This document shows positions 12,340 to 24,740 of a DNA stretch of 64,000 nucleotides, in pieces; positions within the stretch are counted from its first letter, which is position 1, and each line of letters opens with the position of its first letter. The notes beneath the pieces were generated by a model. The model worked only from the letters and a program-made list of their open reading frames with translations, made no database searches and was not told the DNA's origin. A program made the position numbers and the translations under genes. Source of the DNA: Athripsodes cinereus (taxonomy: Eukaryota > Arthropoda > Insecta > Trichoptera > Leptoceridae); assembly GCA_947579605.1 (NCBI GenBank), contig OX388314.1, positions 6,820,001 to 6,884,000 of the forward strand. Reading direction: 5' to 3'.

Positions 12340-13593
12340 TCTAGATGTGATCACAGCAACAACTGATAGTGCAGCAGTCATGAAGAAAGTTGGGAGATTA
12401 TTATAAGCGCACCACCAGTTATGCTTTGCACATGGGTTGCAACTCGCTGTTCTTGAAGTTCTATGCAATCAGAGACAAGAAGAAGAAATGAAGTCAAGTT
12501 GAAGTATTCGAAAATAGACCGGATGGTGGGAGTGATAATGAAAATGATGACGAGCAAGGTCACTTTTCGGTAGAGGAAGACATTCAAGAAGGAGATTTGC
12601 TACCACAATGCAGGTAGATAAGTATTGTCAGACCAATAGATTTTTCAATGAAAATCATTATAACTTATTCCATGTTTTGTTTTTACTGATTCAAAAAGTC
12701 AGGAAAATTGTCAAGCTTTTTAGTTCGAAATTTCCAGTAACAATTAATGATCTTCTGCAAATATATATTAAAGCAGAATTCTGCAAAGAATTACAGCTGA
12801 TCCTAGATTGCTGAACGCGCTGGAACAATCTCGCAACAATGTTATCGAGGTTCAACCAAGCACTTATTGATCTTAAACTGACATCATCTTCATTTTCATT
12901 TACTGATGAAGAATTTATAACATCGAGTAATATTGAACGAGCTTTAAAGCCAGTGAAGCTTGCTGTAAATGTCTTATGCCGCGAGGATGCAAAATTAGTT
13001 TCTGCAGAAACCACATTGCGTTTCATGATAAGCAAACTGGATCGACAAAATACCAGGTTAAGCCAGGAATTTGAAGTGTCGCTATCTCGCCGCATAAAAT
13101 AACGCCACACATCAATGACTCGTGTTGCTGTGCTTAGAAAATCCTAACAAATATCTATAAAAAGATTCAAGATCTACAAATGTGGTGGACGTTCCATTCT
13201 TTCATCCAAGCAAAGTTACACTTCGAACTAAAATGAAGTGTTTAATTGAGAGACTGTTGTCAGACACGCAGGTACAACCTGAAACTCAAAACCAACAAGT
13301 TGATGACAATGGCAATGAAGAAGTCACGCCTTTATCGAATCTATTAAATGATGAGCCTTCGCCTATACTAGAAGATGAATTAGAGCACAGTCTCCGTACA
13401 GAATGGATAGCCAAGTAACATGAAGTCAACTACACCTAATTGCGTGGAAGCTGAACATGCTTTTTCCGCCGCTGGCTATTTATGCAACAAGATTAGATCA
13501 AATCTAAAAGATGAAACGTTAGATACTTATCATTTCTTCGATAGTATTATCAGAAAAAAAGCTATTTTTTATGCCTCTAAAAGTCGAAACTAA
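12340..13593 (+). pseudogene. hAT transposase, decayed
   Basis: hAT landmarks appear in order on the + strand, in changing frames. A TDSAAVMKKVGRLL block (first catalytic Asp region, about 12360) is followed by CFAHGLQLAVLEVL, the Cys-x2-His segment. Then come KVRKIVKLF, the TRWNNLATMLSRF block near 12800-12850, and a C-terminal dimerisation block VEAEHAFSAAGYLCNKIRSN near 13440-13500. At least four stops or frameshifts separate these pieces, so no functional enzyme is made. The N-terminal BED finger is not visible. The longest intact piece is 87 codons (12839-13102). Confidence 0.85.
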
Positions 13594-13824
13594 TAAATAT
13601 GTTAAATTGTCAATACAAATATATTAGGTGAAAAGTTGTATTATAATGTTCCTTACAAGAAGCTGATTATTTATACCTCAAAAACATCATTATTTCCACT
13701 TGTTAATTATGTAATATGAGTAAAAAAACTGCATAATAATAAAAAAATATCAAATTTACTCGTCTTTATTTGATATATTTTTTTAAATAACAGTTAAAAA
13801 ACAGTTTTTTTATTAAAAAATCTC

Positions 13825-13916
13825 AATCCCGCAAATCCCGCGGGATCCGCGGGACTGACGACCTCAATCCCGCAGTCTTGCGGGATCGCGATTTTGATGC
13901 GGGATTGGATTCCCTA
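13825..13916. repeat. Right subterminal GCGGGA motif cluster of the hAT element
   Basis: Seven GCGGGA/TCCCGC motifs, ending in the inverted terminus TGCGGGATTGGATTCCCTA. It matches the left cluster in motif but not in spacing. Confidence 0.8.
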
Positions 13917-14084
13917 ATTGTGTGTATGCACAGTTATCATTATTTTAAGGATTTTCCCTTCTTTAACAATAAACAAAGCAAATAGTATACTTGCAATAAG
14001 GTTGGAGTCTCACCACTTTCTCAAGTATATATTCGAGTATTCTGTGCCAGATATTTCATGTCTACAACTACTATACTTTCACGA

Positions 14085-14290
14085 CACGGGGTAGCCAACA
14101 GACCAGCTGCATGTAATAAACATGTAAGCCATTTTCTCTGTGTAACAAAAAATAAGTAATTCAGAATGGGTGGAAAATCTCATCGCTTAATTTGATATGT
14201 AAAATGTCTTGAAACAGGACACTCGAAAACTTACGGAAAAGAGTGAGATACCAATTCTTTTTCGGGTAATCCACGGCTTAGTATATAATA
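14085..14290 (+). repeat. Dispersed CCATCACGGC-type repeat copy
   Basis: Carries GGGGTAGCCAACAGACCAGC, TGCATGTAATAAACATG, a GGGTGG block, CTCATCGCTTAATTTGATAT, ACAGGACACTCGAAAACTTA and CGGAAAAGAGTG in family order. The 5' CCATCACGGC block is lost. Confidence 0.75.
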
Positions 14291-14648
14291 TCTTCAATTT
14301 AAAACGAGATTATTTACACTTTAAATTTTACAATATGGCATTGCGTCCTCACTGCCTACCCGCTTGTAATGATGCGTGAGGATACAGTAGTATAGCTTTA
14401 ATTAAGTATAGAAATTTAAATGTGATGGGTGCCACCTTTCTAAATGCCTCATTTTTTGTAACATAATTGTATGCATATTGGTTTTATTTTGTTTATAGAT
14501 GTAATTTGTCTCGATTTTAACTGGACTTTTTACGTTTTTCTTTTTTTATATCATTGATATTTGACTATGTAATATTGTTTAATCTATCATTTTGTATTGT
14601 AAATGGCAAATTCCGTAAAAGGTCCTAATCATCATATCCGCCAGTCCC

Positions 14649-14800
14649 TCAATTTTGAGGATCGTGACTATCATGCCTCGTTCTGTAAACCATCTGTTTC
14701 CACCTTGAGCGATCCTCCGCCATGTGCAAGGCGCTGTGTAATGAACTCTTTAATTTGGTCGCTCCATCTTGCTGGTACTACTCAGCCTGCTCCGCGCCTT
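14649..14800 (-). pseudogene. LINE pol C-terminal remnant ending HDPQN
   Basis: The minus strand reads MAEDRSRWKQMVYRTRHDSH, then DPQN and a stop at 14649-14651. Upstream, in another frame, WSDQIKEFITQRL resembles the RWxDQIK block. This is the C-terminus of an insect LINE polyprotein. The copy at 35588-35742 ends in the same HDPQN form, so the two are probably one family. Confidence 0.6.
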
Positions 14801-17800
14801 CCTTCTACAATGAATAAAAGAAAAACATTTTGTATTAAGGACATATCACGAAGATAGCAAAGATTGATAAATAATATTTTACATATGAGTTTTACCGCAT
14901 GAAATACGATGCAATATAGTTATAAACACATAAATAATTGATTTGTCTCAATGCTGACCATACAATAAAAAAATAAATTAAACACAATTTATTTTTGTAA
15001 GATATAATTTGCGTATTAAATGATTCTAAATGCAGAAAGAATATTTTTTTCTTACATATAATTATCCTTAAAGTAAGCAAGATAAAGTCGTTTATATTTT
15101 GTTATAATTTACAATTGACGGATAGAAATAAATTCAATTTAATGGCATCGTTTTTGTGTATAAAAAATATATTGAAAAAAAAACTTGTATGAAAAGGTGC
15201 GTCGACATTTAGATGTAAAAATGATATTCTTCAGTAAGCACAAACAAGCACATTTTTTATCTTAATTATGTGTATTTTTCGGAAAATTTGTAGTTGGTGA
15301 CATATAATAAAGATAAAATTGTAATTAAAAATGAGATTTTAATGTTAAAATTATTATTATTGGATATTGAGATACGAGTATAGAGGAAATCAGGCGTTCA
15401 AAATATATGAATCAGAATTGACCTTTGGCATAAAACACTTATATTTTATTATTTTTATTATAAAAAATTTATAACACGTATTTTTTAAGTGTGTATTATG
15501 ATAAAATTATAATGTTTAATTAAAACACCGTTTATTATCACTTTTTGAAATAAATTATCTTTAAGTTTTTACTATCAAAATCCAATAAAACTTGTAATTA
15601 TTTTCTATATTCCGTTACTTTTTGTGTATTCTCTATATTGGATAAATTGAACACTTAAACTTTTTAATACACACTTTTTATTTTTGTAGACAATATAAAA
15701 TATTGTAGACAAAAAAAATAAAACAACGTAAAACGTCTCTTATTTAATTATTGATACATTAAAGGACTATTGCCTCTTATAAATAATACAATATAACGCT
15801 CAATACAAATTACATAAAATACACACGTATTATTAGGTATTAACTCAGAAATCTTTAGTAAATAATTTAAAAATATTGGATTTACCGATTAATTTATACA
15901 TAAAAAATTAAAAAATTGTTATAATAAACACTTGTCATATTGTTAGAATGTTTCTGAACACAGATATTTCAGGCATCATGCTGGTATTTTGAACCCGCAT
16001 TTTGAGCCTAACCCTTTGATATCCTGTATATCTGGATAGGTGAATTTTACCCGGCATTAGACTGTTAAGTTTTTGTGTGACCATGACTGATCATATGAAG
16101 ACTTATTTGGTTGTATAATGCAGAGAAGTGTGTATGGCAAAAAGCTATGACGAAAAGTATCATTCTCCCTATTGGTATCATCATACATAATATGTCCAGA
16201 CTGGCCTCCCAATACATAAGTATATGTTGAATTAAGTACCCTAGTGTATTAATTGTCATATTATAAACTATTGCATGATGACGTGAAATGATGAAATGCT
16301 TCAAATGATGTTCTTCAAAAAATACTTTCGATTCGTAATACACAAATACTAAATTGCATAGACACAGTAATAAAATATAGAGGAACAGCTTTTGTAATAG
16401 GAAGGTTTTCCGGGTAATTGCATATATTGAAACACACACCTGGCGATCATACCATTTTATTATTGTACCTACCTTCGTTTGGCAACACTATTAATAATCA
16501 TTTCTACAACGGCAACACAACAATGAAGTGAAATAATACGGATATAATAGATTGCACGGTATTTTTCTCTAATACCATGTAATTATTATTCTTTCATGTT
16601 ACTAACTTCAAACCCGACATAACTCAGAGAATAAAGATTATATTGAGAAGTAAACATATTTTGTAATTAATATTAGTATAAATACTTGTAGCTAAATTCC
16701 TGAGAAATGTCAAAGAGAGTGGGGAAAATCGTTTAAAAAATTGGGAACACCGTATTTCAAATATTTTGACAGCACGTCATATTGAAATGTAAAATATATG
16801 CTGATTTCTTATAAGTAGATATATGAATGTAATATTTTTACGAAAATATAAATTTAGGACTTTTTTAATACAATTATAAATAGGTATTCCACCCAATGTT
16901 GAGAGATTTTGCCAAATTTTAGACTTAATACACCAAAACTATAACATATTCCTTGATTCCTATTTCTTAAAGATAAAGAATCCGCAATTTATTAATCATA
17001 ATAATATTATTTTGACGAAACGTTTTACCAATAATTGATACAATATTCAAACAAATTTAGTGACTTGTCGAGTATCACATAAACTTAAATAATATATTTG
17101 TCTATAAATAAGGTATTTGAACTCCATATTAGCTTCATAAAAAAACATACATTTCTTATTTGAGAAACATAAAATTGTGTGATTTTGTTTTGTAAAATAA
17201 GACAGTAATAAATTGTAGAATTAATAACATGTTTTAAATCATGTATAAAGTGTATTTTATATCACCTGTTTCTTCAATTGAGTGGACATATAAACATCCA
17301 TATATATTTCTGAACAGATTATTATATTTATATGGAAATTAGATATGTATATATCATTTTTAATCGTAATTCATTTGCATGTCAATCATATTATCGTTAA
17401 TCATTTTTCATTCTATCAATTTGCATGCATGTAGGTACCATGTGAATACTCAATACCATACTGGTATTACATGATATCCATGAAAAGCATGTTGTGTAAT
17501 GTAATGTTGTCAGGTTATTAAGAAGATACAGTCGTATTATGCCCCATGTCCAAATACCTAATTATGAAGTTGACCATTCAATACAATACAATGAAATTAA
17601 TATATTTTGAAATAACAAGGATAATGAGATTTTCATTCACCATTCTAATTTGACGAATACTATTAATTATTGATTTATTTAATTCACTTCAATGGCCGAT
17701 ACCTTTTACAATACAATATAAATTTACAGTTCCATGGTACCCATATTAAAACAATGAAAAATATATTTAGATATCTGACAATTATTAACTCAAAAACTCA

Positions 17801-18366
17801 AAATATATATTAGTCCGATCACAATATCAAGCTGCAACATTCATCACAGCTTTCATTTGAGCTTGACATTACAGAACTTAAACCGAAAATTAACGTCGCG
17901 TCGACGTCACTCTAAAAAGTTGTAAAATAATTAGCAATATTAATACTGTTTTTTCCACGAATACATTTATTTAGATTTACCAGGTTATTTGAAAACATCG
18001 CTAGCAGTATGACTTACATTGGGTATTTATTTGTAGTGATATTTGTGAGTTCTCTCGTATTTATAAATTTGACAAATATAATAAATTCATTAATTTGATT
18101 GACAGCATCATCAAAGTATTAGGAATGTCGTGAAAAGAGCTAATTCAATCAGTACGAAATTGCTTTGAACAGAAAAAAGGCTCGATTCATCCCCATAATC
18201 CCAGAAATAAATTGATGTTTAAAGTAGACACCTATAATGGATAATTTGTGAAGAAATTTCGTACAATTTTATTTATTTCAAGGAACTTATCTGCAAATTC
18301 ACCTATTTTTATTTTATTTGTTAACTTTTTTTAATCTCTTGGTAAAATACAATTCAAATATGTTTG
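14801..18366. other. AT-rich DNA without recognisable gene
   Basis: The longest featureless block. A 124-codon hydrophobic minus-strand frame at 16065-16439 matches no family I recognise, and in sequence this AT-rich one frame of that size is expected by chance. A short block CCACCCAATGTTGAGAGATTTTGCC at 16889 recurs near 19898. Confidence 0.4.
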
Positions 18367-18655
18367 TCGGCCGGTGTCGTGCGGAGGTAACGCTCTTGCC
18401 TTTGAGTCACGAGGTCACGGGTTCAATTCCCGGCCAGGGCAAAGTGAAGAATGACCTTTTTCAAATTGTCCTGGGTCTAGGTGTTACATGTACCTATTGA
18501 TGTATATGTGTGTAGTGCATTGTATATGTGTGTATCGTCGCGTTAGTACCCATAATATAAGATTCATCTGAGTTTGGGACTAGCTCGATCTGTGTGAATT
18601 GTCTATGTATGTTATATTTATTATTAAGGAATATACAATTTACACATTTTTTTTC
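18367..18655 (+). mobile_element. tRNA-derived SINE
   Basis: The head GCCGGTGTCGTGCGGAGGTAACGCTC with a GGGTTCAATTCCC B box has tRNA-like Pol III promoter structure. The body ends TTTGGGACTAGCTCGATCTG, TGTGAATTGTC and a TATTTATTATTA tail. The acceptor arms do not pair, so it is a SINE, not a tRNA gene. The 3' body resembles widespread insect SINE/RTE tails (family recognised from general knowledge only). Confidence 0.75.
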
Positions 18656-20280
18656 AACAAGTTATTCCTTCAATATTAAGCAGATTTCGTGTTTTCATTA
18701 GTAATAACAAAATATGCGCGATTTTACAAAATTTAAACAATAATATAATTATAAATTATATGCAAAATGAAAGAATTATTTTATTTTAATAGAAAAATTA
18801 CTGCGGCAAATAACATTTATCTATTCAGGCGGAGTTTTAATGTGGGAATTCCTATTAACAATTTTTATTATTAAATAACACATCAACTTGAACAGTATCC
18901 AATATGAGTATATAAAACAGTGGCAATGTGTTGATTGTATTCTACAAATCTTCAATACAATACAGTGTTACAGTGTTTACCTATATAAACATGAATACAC
19001 AGATAGGTATACATGTACATTATTATTTTTTTGACATTTAGATGTGTGGTCCATACTAATAAACATTTTAGAGACCTAATGGACTCTAAATATTTTATGT
19101 CAATTGTTCTTTACTAAGTACTTACTGTAGGTTAGTTTAACTGTAAATGTGATTTTAATTATGTTTTAAGAGGTCACTTTTACTTTCATTAGTTTTGTTT
19201 GTTTGTTTGTTCGCTTCAATATTTTCTCAACAGTCGTAAAATACAGAAATTAAATTAAACACTATTGTAATGGGTCTCAAGTCAAATATAATTTCGTTTA
19301 TTATAGCCGTGCTTTGTTCAACACGGTAAGTAAATTCTTTATTATTTATTAAAACTTTTAAACCACTAATATTACAATGGGTTAGTTGGAAGATATCGCT
19401 TATGCGATAAACTCGCACATTGCACAACATCATTTATTTGTATCACATTGTTTTATAACTTGGTTATTATGTATGCTTCTTATTGTGCATATTGTATGAA
19501 ACTTATTTCATGCACATGCTCGAATACATTTGTGAGATACATCAAATACTAGCATTATTTAAATAAATAAAAAATTGCACGATTACAAGTAAAAAACTAT
19601 TGTCAAAGAAAGTTAAAAGTAATTGTTTGTTTCTTGTGTCTATATCAGAAATCATTTATGATTTGTACATATTATTTATTCGTAAATGAATTACTATGTC
19701 AATTATTATTTTGTAAGTAAGTACTTTTGACCTCGTATTTTTCAATAGAATGTGAACATAAATTTCTTGATTTACGGCGAAATATGCCCATTTATAAAAG
19801 TGGTATTATTATTAACATACATATAATTATACATAATATATCTTGGAGAAGTGGAACATATGCCTTTTTTATTATTCTTTAGGCATTTTAGGCATTCCTC
19901 CACCCAATATTGAGTGATTTTGCTAACATATGCCTTTTGAAAACAGAACCGAAAACTAAACAAAGAAAGTATAAATTTAATATACCTATGGTGTTTTAGC
20001 TACTTGTTTCATTTGCGTTGAATCGATTCCATGAAACATCTAATTGAATTATAATTTGTGTATATGGTTTCAATTTCATATACAACAAAAGTGAAAATAT
20101 AATTCTTAGTATTGATAATTCTAAGCATTGAAATTTCAATACACATCTATCAAGGGAAATTATATTATATACAAATCCAAAATAATGGGGGGCCTTTACT
20201 TTGCAGGCGACTTCACGAAAAACGTATTTTATATGGTTTCAATTTGCTGTACAATAGAAGTAAAAATGGAATTCTTTTAA
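18656..20280. other. AT-rich DNA without recognisable gene
   Basis: Only short chance frames. A block GGCATTCCTCCACCCAATATT (19888) is shared with 16880-16915. Nothing else is seen. Confidence 0.4.
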
Positions 20281-20282
20281 TA

Positions 20283-20771
20283 CAGTGTTACCTTGATATA
20301 CGAGTGCCCCAATATTCGAGTTTTTTTGAGATACGAGCCGTCGAGCGAGTGATTTTTTGCTTTGAAATACGAGCAAAATTTGAGATACGAGCTATTTAAT
20401 GACACTTTCCTAACTCATTTCTGGAACATTCTGAAAAGGAGGGAGAAACAAACCTCCTTGGACATTTTTTTAACGGCCAACAGGTGAAAGTGAGAAAAGT
20501 GTGGCGAAAAAGGCGAAAAATTAAGTGAAAGTACCTAACACTTTATAAATCTAGTTTATTTATTTACATTTTATTATGTTTTGTACAATATTTGTCATTT
20601 ATAAATACATTTTTCTAATTCAAAAACATGTACCAAAAATAACTGGGGTGACATTTCGGGGGCTGGAACGGATCAATGGCAGTTCAATTAATTTCAATGG
20701 GGAAATTTGCTTTGAGTATAATACGAGCAAGGTTGCGTAAAGAATTTAACTCGTATGTCGTGGTACCACTG
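20283..20771. mobile_element. Tc1/mariner-pogo-like MITE, 489 bp
   Basis: The left end is CAGTGTTACCTTGATATACG and the complement of the right end is CAGTGGTACCACGACATACG, each followed by AGT. TA dinucleotides flank both ends (20281-20282 and 20772-20773), the target duplication of Tc1/mariner elements. ATACGAG recurs five times in the element, mainly in the left 120 bp. There is no transposase. Confidence 0.75.
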
Positions 20772-20773
20772 TA

Positions 20774-21251
20774 TTATTAATCTCAATAAATTTTTATACA
20801 CTGTATGTACCTACTTTTCAAAAAAATTAATATACTTAATAAAAAACGTGTATAGTAAGTACAACATACCTTTACAAATAATAAAAATAAAATTCTTGAA
20901 AATAATTTCAAACAACCTTTTCATGGTCTGTAGGATTTGATATATTAAAATCTCGTTTCAATCATAATAATGCTCTTATAACAATATTGTCCCCAAAATA
21001 AGCAATGATTCAAAAATAGGTTAGAATAGGCAAACGCAAGATTACGCATGGCTGGTTATGTGTTATGGATGAATGGTTTGAAGTCTGTATGGATGGATGG
21101 ATTGGTTCTATTCTATTATCTGAAATACCTTAATCTTCTTTTCTATCATCTAAAATCAGGGGTTGGAATTTGCGGATCTTTGACCTCAGAAGTGCGGCTC
21201 TTCCACAAAACACCCAATATTTACACTGGGAACGAGTCTTAGCTTATACTA
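20774..21251. other. Insertion-site flank of the giant-LTR Gypsy
   Basis: Low-complexity and AT-rich. The last four bases (ACTA, 21248-21251) are the target duplication copied again at 34480-34483. No gene is seen. Confidence 0.5.
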
Positions 21252-22717
21252 TGTTATGGTTCTGTATTTTAGAACGACCAAAAATCTCCCAAATACCTAC
21301 ATCTGTATGAGATAAGAAAAAAAAATGTGAAATTTTGCTATCAGCGGCAAACTAGATAATTAGTAGAGCAATTATATTTATTGGTGACAAATATTTTGTT
21401 TACGAATATTATGGAAATATTTGCATAATCACTCGTGAGAAGAAAGCGGCGAGGTCCAATTATTAGTTAAGGTACCTGGCGTTGTGCAATAAACAGATTG
21501 CATTCGCACGTGGGACGGGATGCCGGCATATTCTTTGTGATTTTCTAAGGGGGTCGTAAAATATTATAGAAGATAATATTATTAGGAAGTTCGAATATCT
21601 TGTTGTGAAATAATAAACGCGGCTTCCTCAAAGAGAAAAAAGACAATATTGAAATGTAGTCCGTGGGAATGAGATATTTTGCTGAAAAACAATAAATGCG
21701 ACAGTAAAATAGAACATGGAAAAAAAAAGGGAGCTGATAAGAAATTCTATCTAGGTGGCCAGTAATTATATACGTCACGAAATACCTACCACTAATATAA
21801 CGCAGTATGTATGTACTTACTTGCGTTATTGGGGGGATTATTAATAAAGAAGTGTTGATCAATCAATTATGTATTACATTATCAGTTGTTGAAAATCATA
21901 TTGAAATGAATGGAAGGATAGCCGGACTAATTAATAGGTGTGTAAGTAGGCTTATTAATACACAGGTGAAGATAGAAAGAGAGAATAATTTATAATTACG
22001 AGAGATTCGAATTAAAGGATAGAATAATTATAGAATGTTGTTGCAATGAACACAATAAAGTGTGTACGTAAGGTCTGTTTTTATTGAATGAATAAGTAGA
22101 AGTGAATATAGATATATAGATAATTAATTGATATCGGGAATTCGTTATCAATATTTTTTATTGTATATTGTATGAGGTGTATGTAAGGCTTTCTTTTACT
22201 AATCTTATACCTACTATGATAATCATTGGACGTCTAGGTATAAATAAATGAAATAGAATTATTTATACGATATTTACGAGGTATGAGTAGTCTTCATTAT
22301 GTATTTGTAAATTTTAATTAAGTGTAGGAATAAGATAAAGATACCTAAATGTGAAACATGGATATCTTAATTAGGTATGTGTCGTGATAGAAATGAAATA
22401 AGCAAGATCTACCTAAATATGAAGGGGAGTAAATAGATAAACCGATAGATATTTTTAGAGTCAAGAATTATTATTGATATTATGAGTTTTTAACGGAGAA
22501 GGCGATGTGAAGCGCATAGATGATTAGTATCTAAGCCATAAATTACGACTCGAAAGGCGGTACAATGTTAGGAAGAGATAGAAGATGTTAAAATGAGATA
22601 GAACGACGTGCGGACCGCATCCCTGTGTTACATTGGCGAGAATCATAGGGGGTGGATGCGAGAGATAAGGAAGTACGTCGTGATTGGAGAATTAGAGATT
22701 TTACCCGCGAAATCTGG

Positions 22718-22725
22718 TATAAAAG
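22718..22725 (+). promoter_or_regulatory. LTR TATA box
   Basis: TATAAAAG in the 5' LTR, repeated at 32699-32706 in the 3' LTR. An ATTCAAATTT initiator-like sequence lies about 33 bases downstream, so transcription probably begins near 22752. It is the only strong TATA box I noticed in the LTR. Confidence 0.6.
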
Positions 22726-22776
22726 CTCATACATATCGGAAAATTAGGATAATTCAAATTTAGTTGTGAAGGGATA

Positions 22777-22995
22777 CCGCGATTGTTATTCGCGGAAGGG
22801 CCGAGAAGATTAAAAATTCAGTTGAGAAGAGAAATCGCGATTTAGTTATTCGCGGAGAATCGCGAGTAGTATTCGCGAAAAGTGATTTTGTTGTGAGAAA
22901 TTAATTCGCGGAGATAACTTAGAGATTGTTCGTAGTGAGATCAAATTCATATTCAAATTCAAATTGATCGATCGAGATTGTTATACATAGTCGCG
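22777..22995 (+). repeat. Cluster of CGCG motifs at the start of R
   Basis: Eight CGCG tetramers occur in about 220 bases, with TATTCGCG three times and the palindrome AATCGCGATT, just downstream of the predicted transcription start. They lie at the 5' end of the transcript and could form RNA stems or bind a factor. The cluster is repeated in the 3' LTR. Confidence 0.5.
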
Positions 22996-24178
22996 AAAAT
23001 TTGGGAGAAATTAATAATAAGATATTAATAATCGTGAATAAGAACTAATAATTGTGAGTCAAATGATTCGTAGTGAACAAGTAAACGAATATATCGGTGT
23101 GTAATTACACAATACCAATCAACCAACTATTCTAATCTATAGTAAATCATTGATTACTGATTGATTAGCTGTCGAAGCGGTGCGATAGACTTTACTCAAC
23201 GAGTTGGCAAATTAAAATCATAACGCAAGAAGCCGACGACTAGTGTAAACTGTGTGACGTCGCAGAGGGTCAGAGGTGAATTAGCCAACGGGGAGATTTC
23301 ACTTAGAAGGGGAGGACACGTGAATGCTGTGCGTCAGGAAACGGGAGATACCTACATTCAGATTTCGATTAATTTTCTTATTTCGCTACTCGAGGTCGAA
23401 AGGGAAGATAAGATCTACATACATCGGAGGCGCGGTTAATCATATCGTAAGAAAAATTGTTTTAATTTAAATTTATGTCTACTTTATTTTTATTATACAC
23501 ATTGTTATCAAATTATTGATTGATAATTATTATGTTTTAATGAGTAAGTAGTTATTGATGACCTGGATAAATTATTATCGTGGATAGTTACCTTGTTGTG
23601 GTATGACTATTAGTTGATTTTGATTTTGTGTATTTAATATTATTTGATAATATTTTGTTTTATGAACAACTGATTATGGATGACTGACTTTAATAATTTT
23701 GTGAATCAGCATTTATTATGGTTTATTAGTGGGTTGATTTTTTTTTTATGTGTAAATAACTACCAATTGATACTCTTACTTAATTATAAAATTTTCATGA
23801 ATAATTGATAGTGAAAATAATAATATTAATTTGTCATACGCAAGTACCTAGTGGTACGACTACTGCCAGTTTAATCTAGCCTTAATTAATCTAGAGCTCG
23901 CAGTTTTATGAGACTAGTATAATGTTTCAATTGTTTTCTTCGAACTGATTACCTTGTTTTTTTTTTTTTGTATATGAATATAACATTACACTGAGTTACA
24001 TACATATATAAACATGATATGTTCTTAATATCTCTTGTAATTAATAGCTGTTTTAATTATATATATTATTTTTTTCTATTATTATTGACTAACTTATTGA
24101 AAAATACATTACTATTACTGTATATTGTGGTATTATCAAGGTGGAAACTGTTGAGTAATATTATTGTTGAATTGTGTA

Positions 24179-24184
24179 AATAAA
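24179..24184 (+). terminator. LTR polyadenylation signal
   Basis: AATAAA followed by a T-rich stretch. The functional copy would be the one in the 3' LTR at 34160-34165. It places the R/U5 border near 24200. Confidence 0.55.
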
Positions 24185-24504
24185 CCATATTTTGTATCAA
24201 CTTCTCTAGAGTTTACAATTAGTAGAATAGTTAGCATTCCCTATCCCACCACTTGCTTGCATACTTATTGAGTTTCGAAGGAGGAAGAGAGAAAGGCCCT
24301 CTCGCGGTTCAAGTCCGCAGAGGAAGATATCGTACGGGTTGTTAGCTACCTCCGGCTGTTCGTAGGAGCGGAGGACTGAGGACTTATCTCCATCAGGGTG
24401 AGCTAGCCGGGAAAAGAGGTAGGTCCCCCCCCCCTTCTGAGAGTAGAGGAGCGAATCCCGGAGGGTAGCGCTGCTGAAAGCGTAGAACACCCGTATCATA
24501 TGTT

Positions 24505-24524
24505 TGGCGCTGTAACGTGGGGCT
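24505..24524 (+). other. Primer-binding site, tRNA-Lys-like
   Basis: TGGCGCTGTAACGTGGGGCT begins six bases after the 5' LTR. It resembles the complement of an insect tRNA-Lys 3' end (TGGCGCCCAACGTGGGGCT) except that TGT replaces CC. The position and leading TGG support a PBS. The primer identity is inferred. Confidence 0.65.
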
Positions 24525-24740
24525 AGCTTAGACCTGTTATTCAGGTACTAAGCACGAACTGTTGGGGTAACCAGGGAGTTACACCTGAGTTCTCTCTTAG
24601 GGTTATTACGGCGTAAGCAAGTGGTAGGTGAGGATGATAGGGAAGGTCTAGATAGGTATTGTTTAGTAAGCGTTTGGTATGGAAATTGTCGTATGTAACG
24701 TCACAATAATACTCGTTAAATCCGTAATAATCTGTGTGTA

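Larger units (their letters stand above)
12077..13916 (+). mobile_element. hAT-superfamily transposon, degenerate, 1,840 bp
   Basis: Terminal inverted repeats TAGGGAATCCAATCCCGCA are flanked by a perfect 8-bp target duplication ATTGTGTG (12069-12076 and 13917-13924), which is diagnostic for hAT. Inside lies a broken + strand transposase with hAT motifs. Both subterminal regions are packed with GCGGGA motifs on both strands: nine exact copies in the left 114 bp and seven in the right 92 bp. Several form the perfect palindrome GCGGGATCCCGC. Subterminal motif clusters are the usual hAT transposase-binding sites. Confidence 0.92.
21252..24498 (+). repeat. 5' LTR of the Gypsy element
   Basis: 3,247 bp, far longer than the few hundred bases usual for insect Gypsy LTRs. 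TATAAAAG at 22718 and AATAAA at 24179 suggest U3 of about 1.5 kb, R of about 1.45 kb and U5 of about 0.3 kb. The only frames over 60 codons are a 61-codon + frame at 23254-23439, a 62-codon + frame at 21807-21995, and minus frames of 97 and 105 codons. The first three are identical in both LTRs. None has a recognisable domain. The GC-rich U5 holds a ten-C run and a tRNA T-arm-like hairpin (24304-24318). Confidence 0.95.

Noticed and set aside
12691..13110. 139-codon minus-strand frame
   Set aside because: It is the antisense shadow of the hAT transposase remnant, whose + strand reading has the family motifs.
16065..16439. 124-codon hydrophobic minus-strand frame, receptor-like in look
   Set aside because: No recognisable domain, splice sites or conservation. 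In such AT-rich DNA one frame of this length is expected by chance in 64 kb.
23254..23439. 61-codon frame in the Gypsy LTR as an accessory gene
   Set aside because: It is identical in both LTRs only because they are nearly identical copies; it has no domain and no other support.
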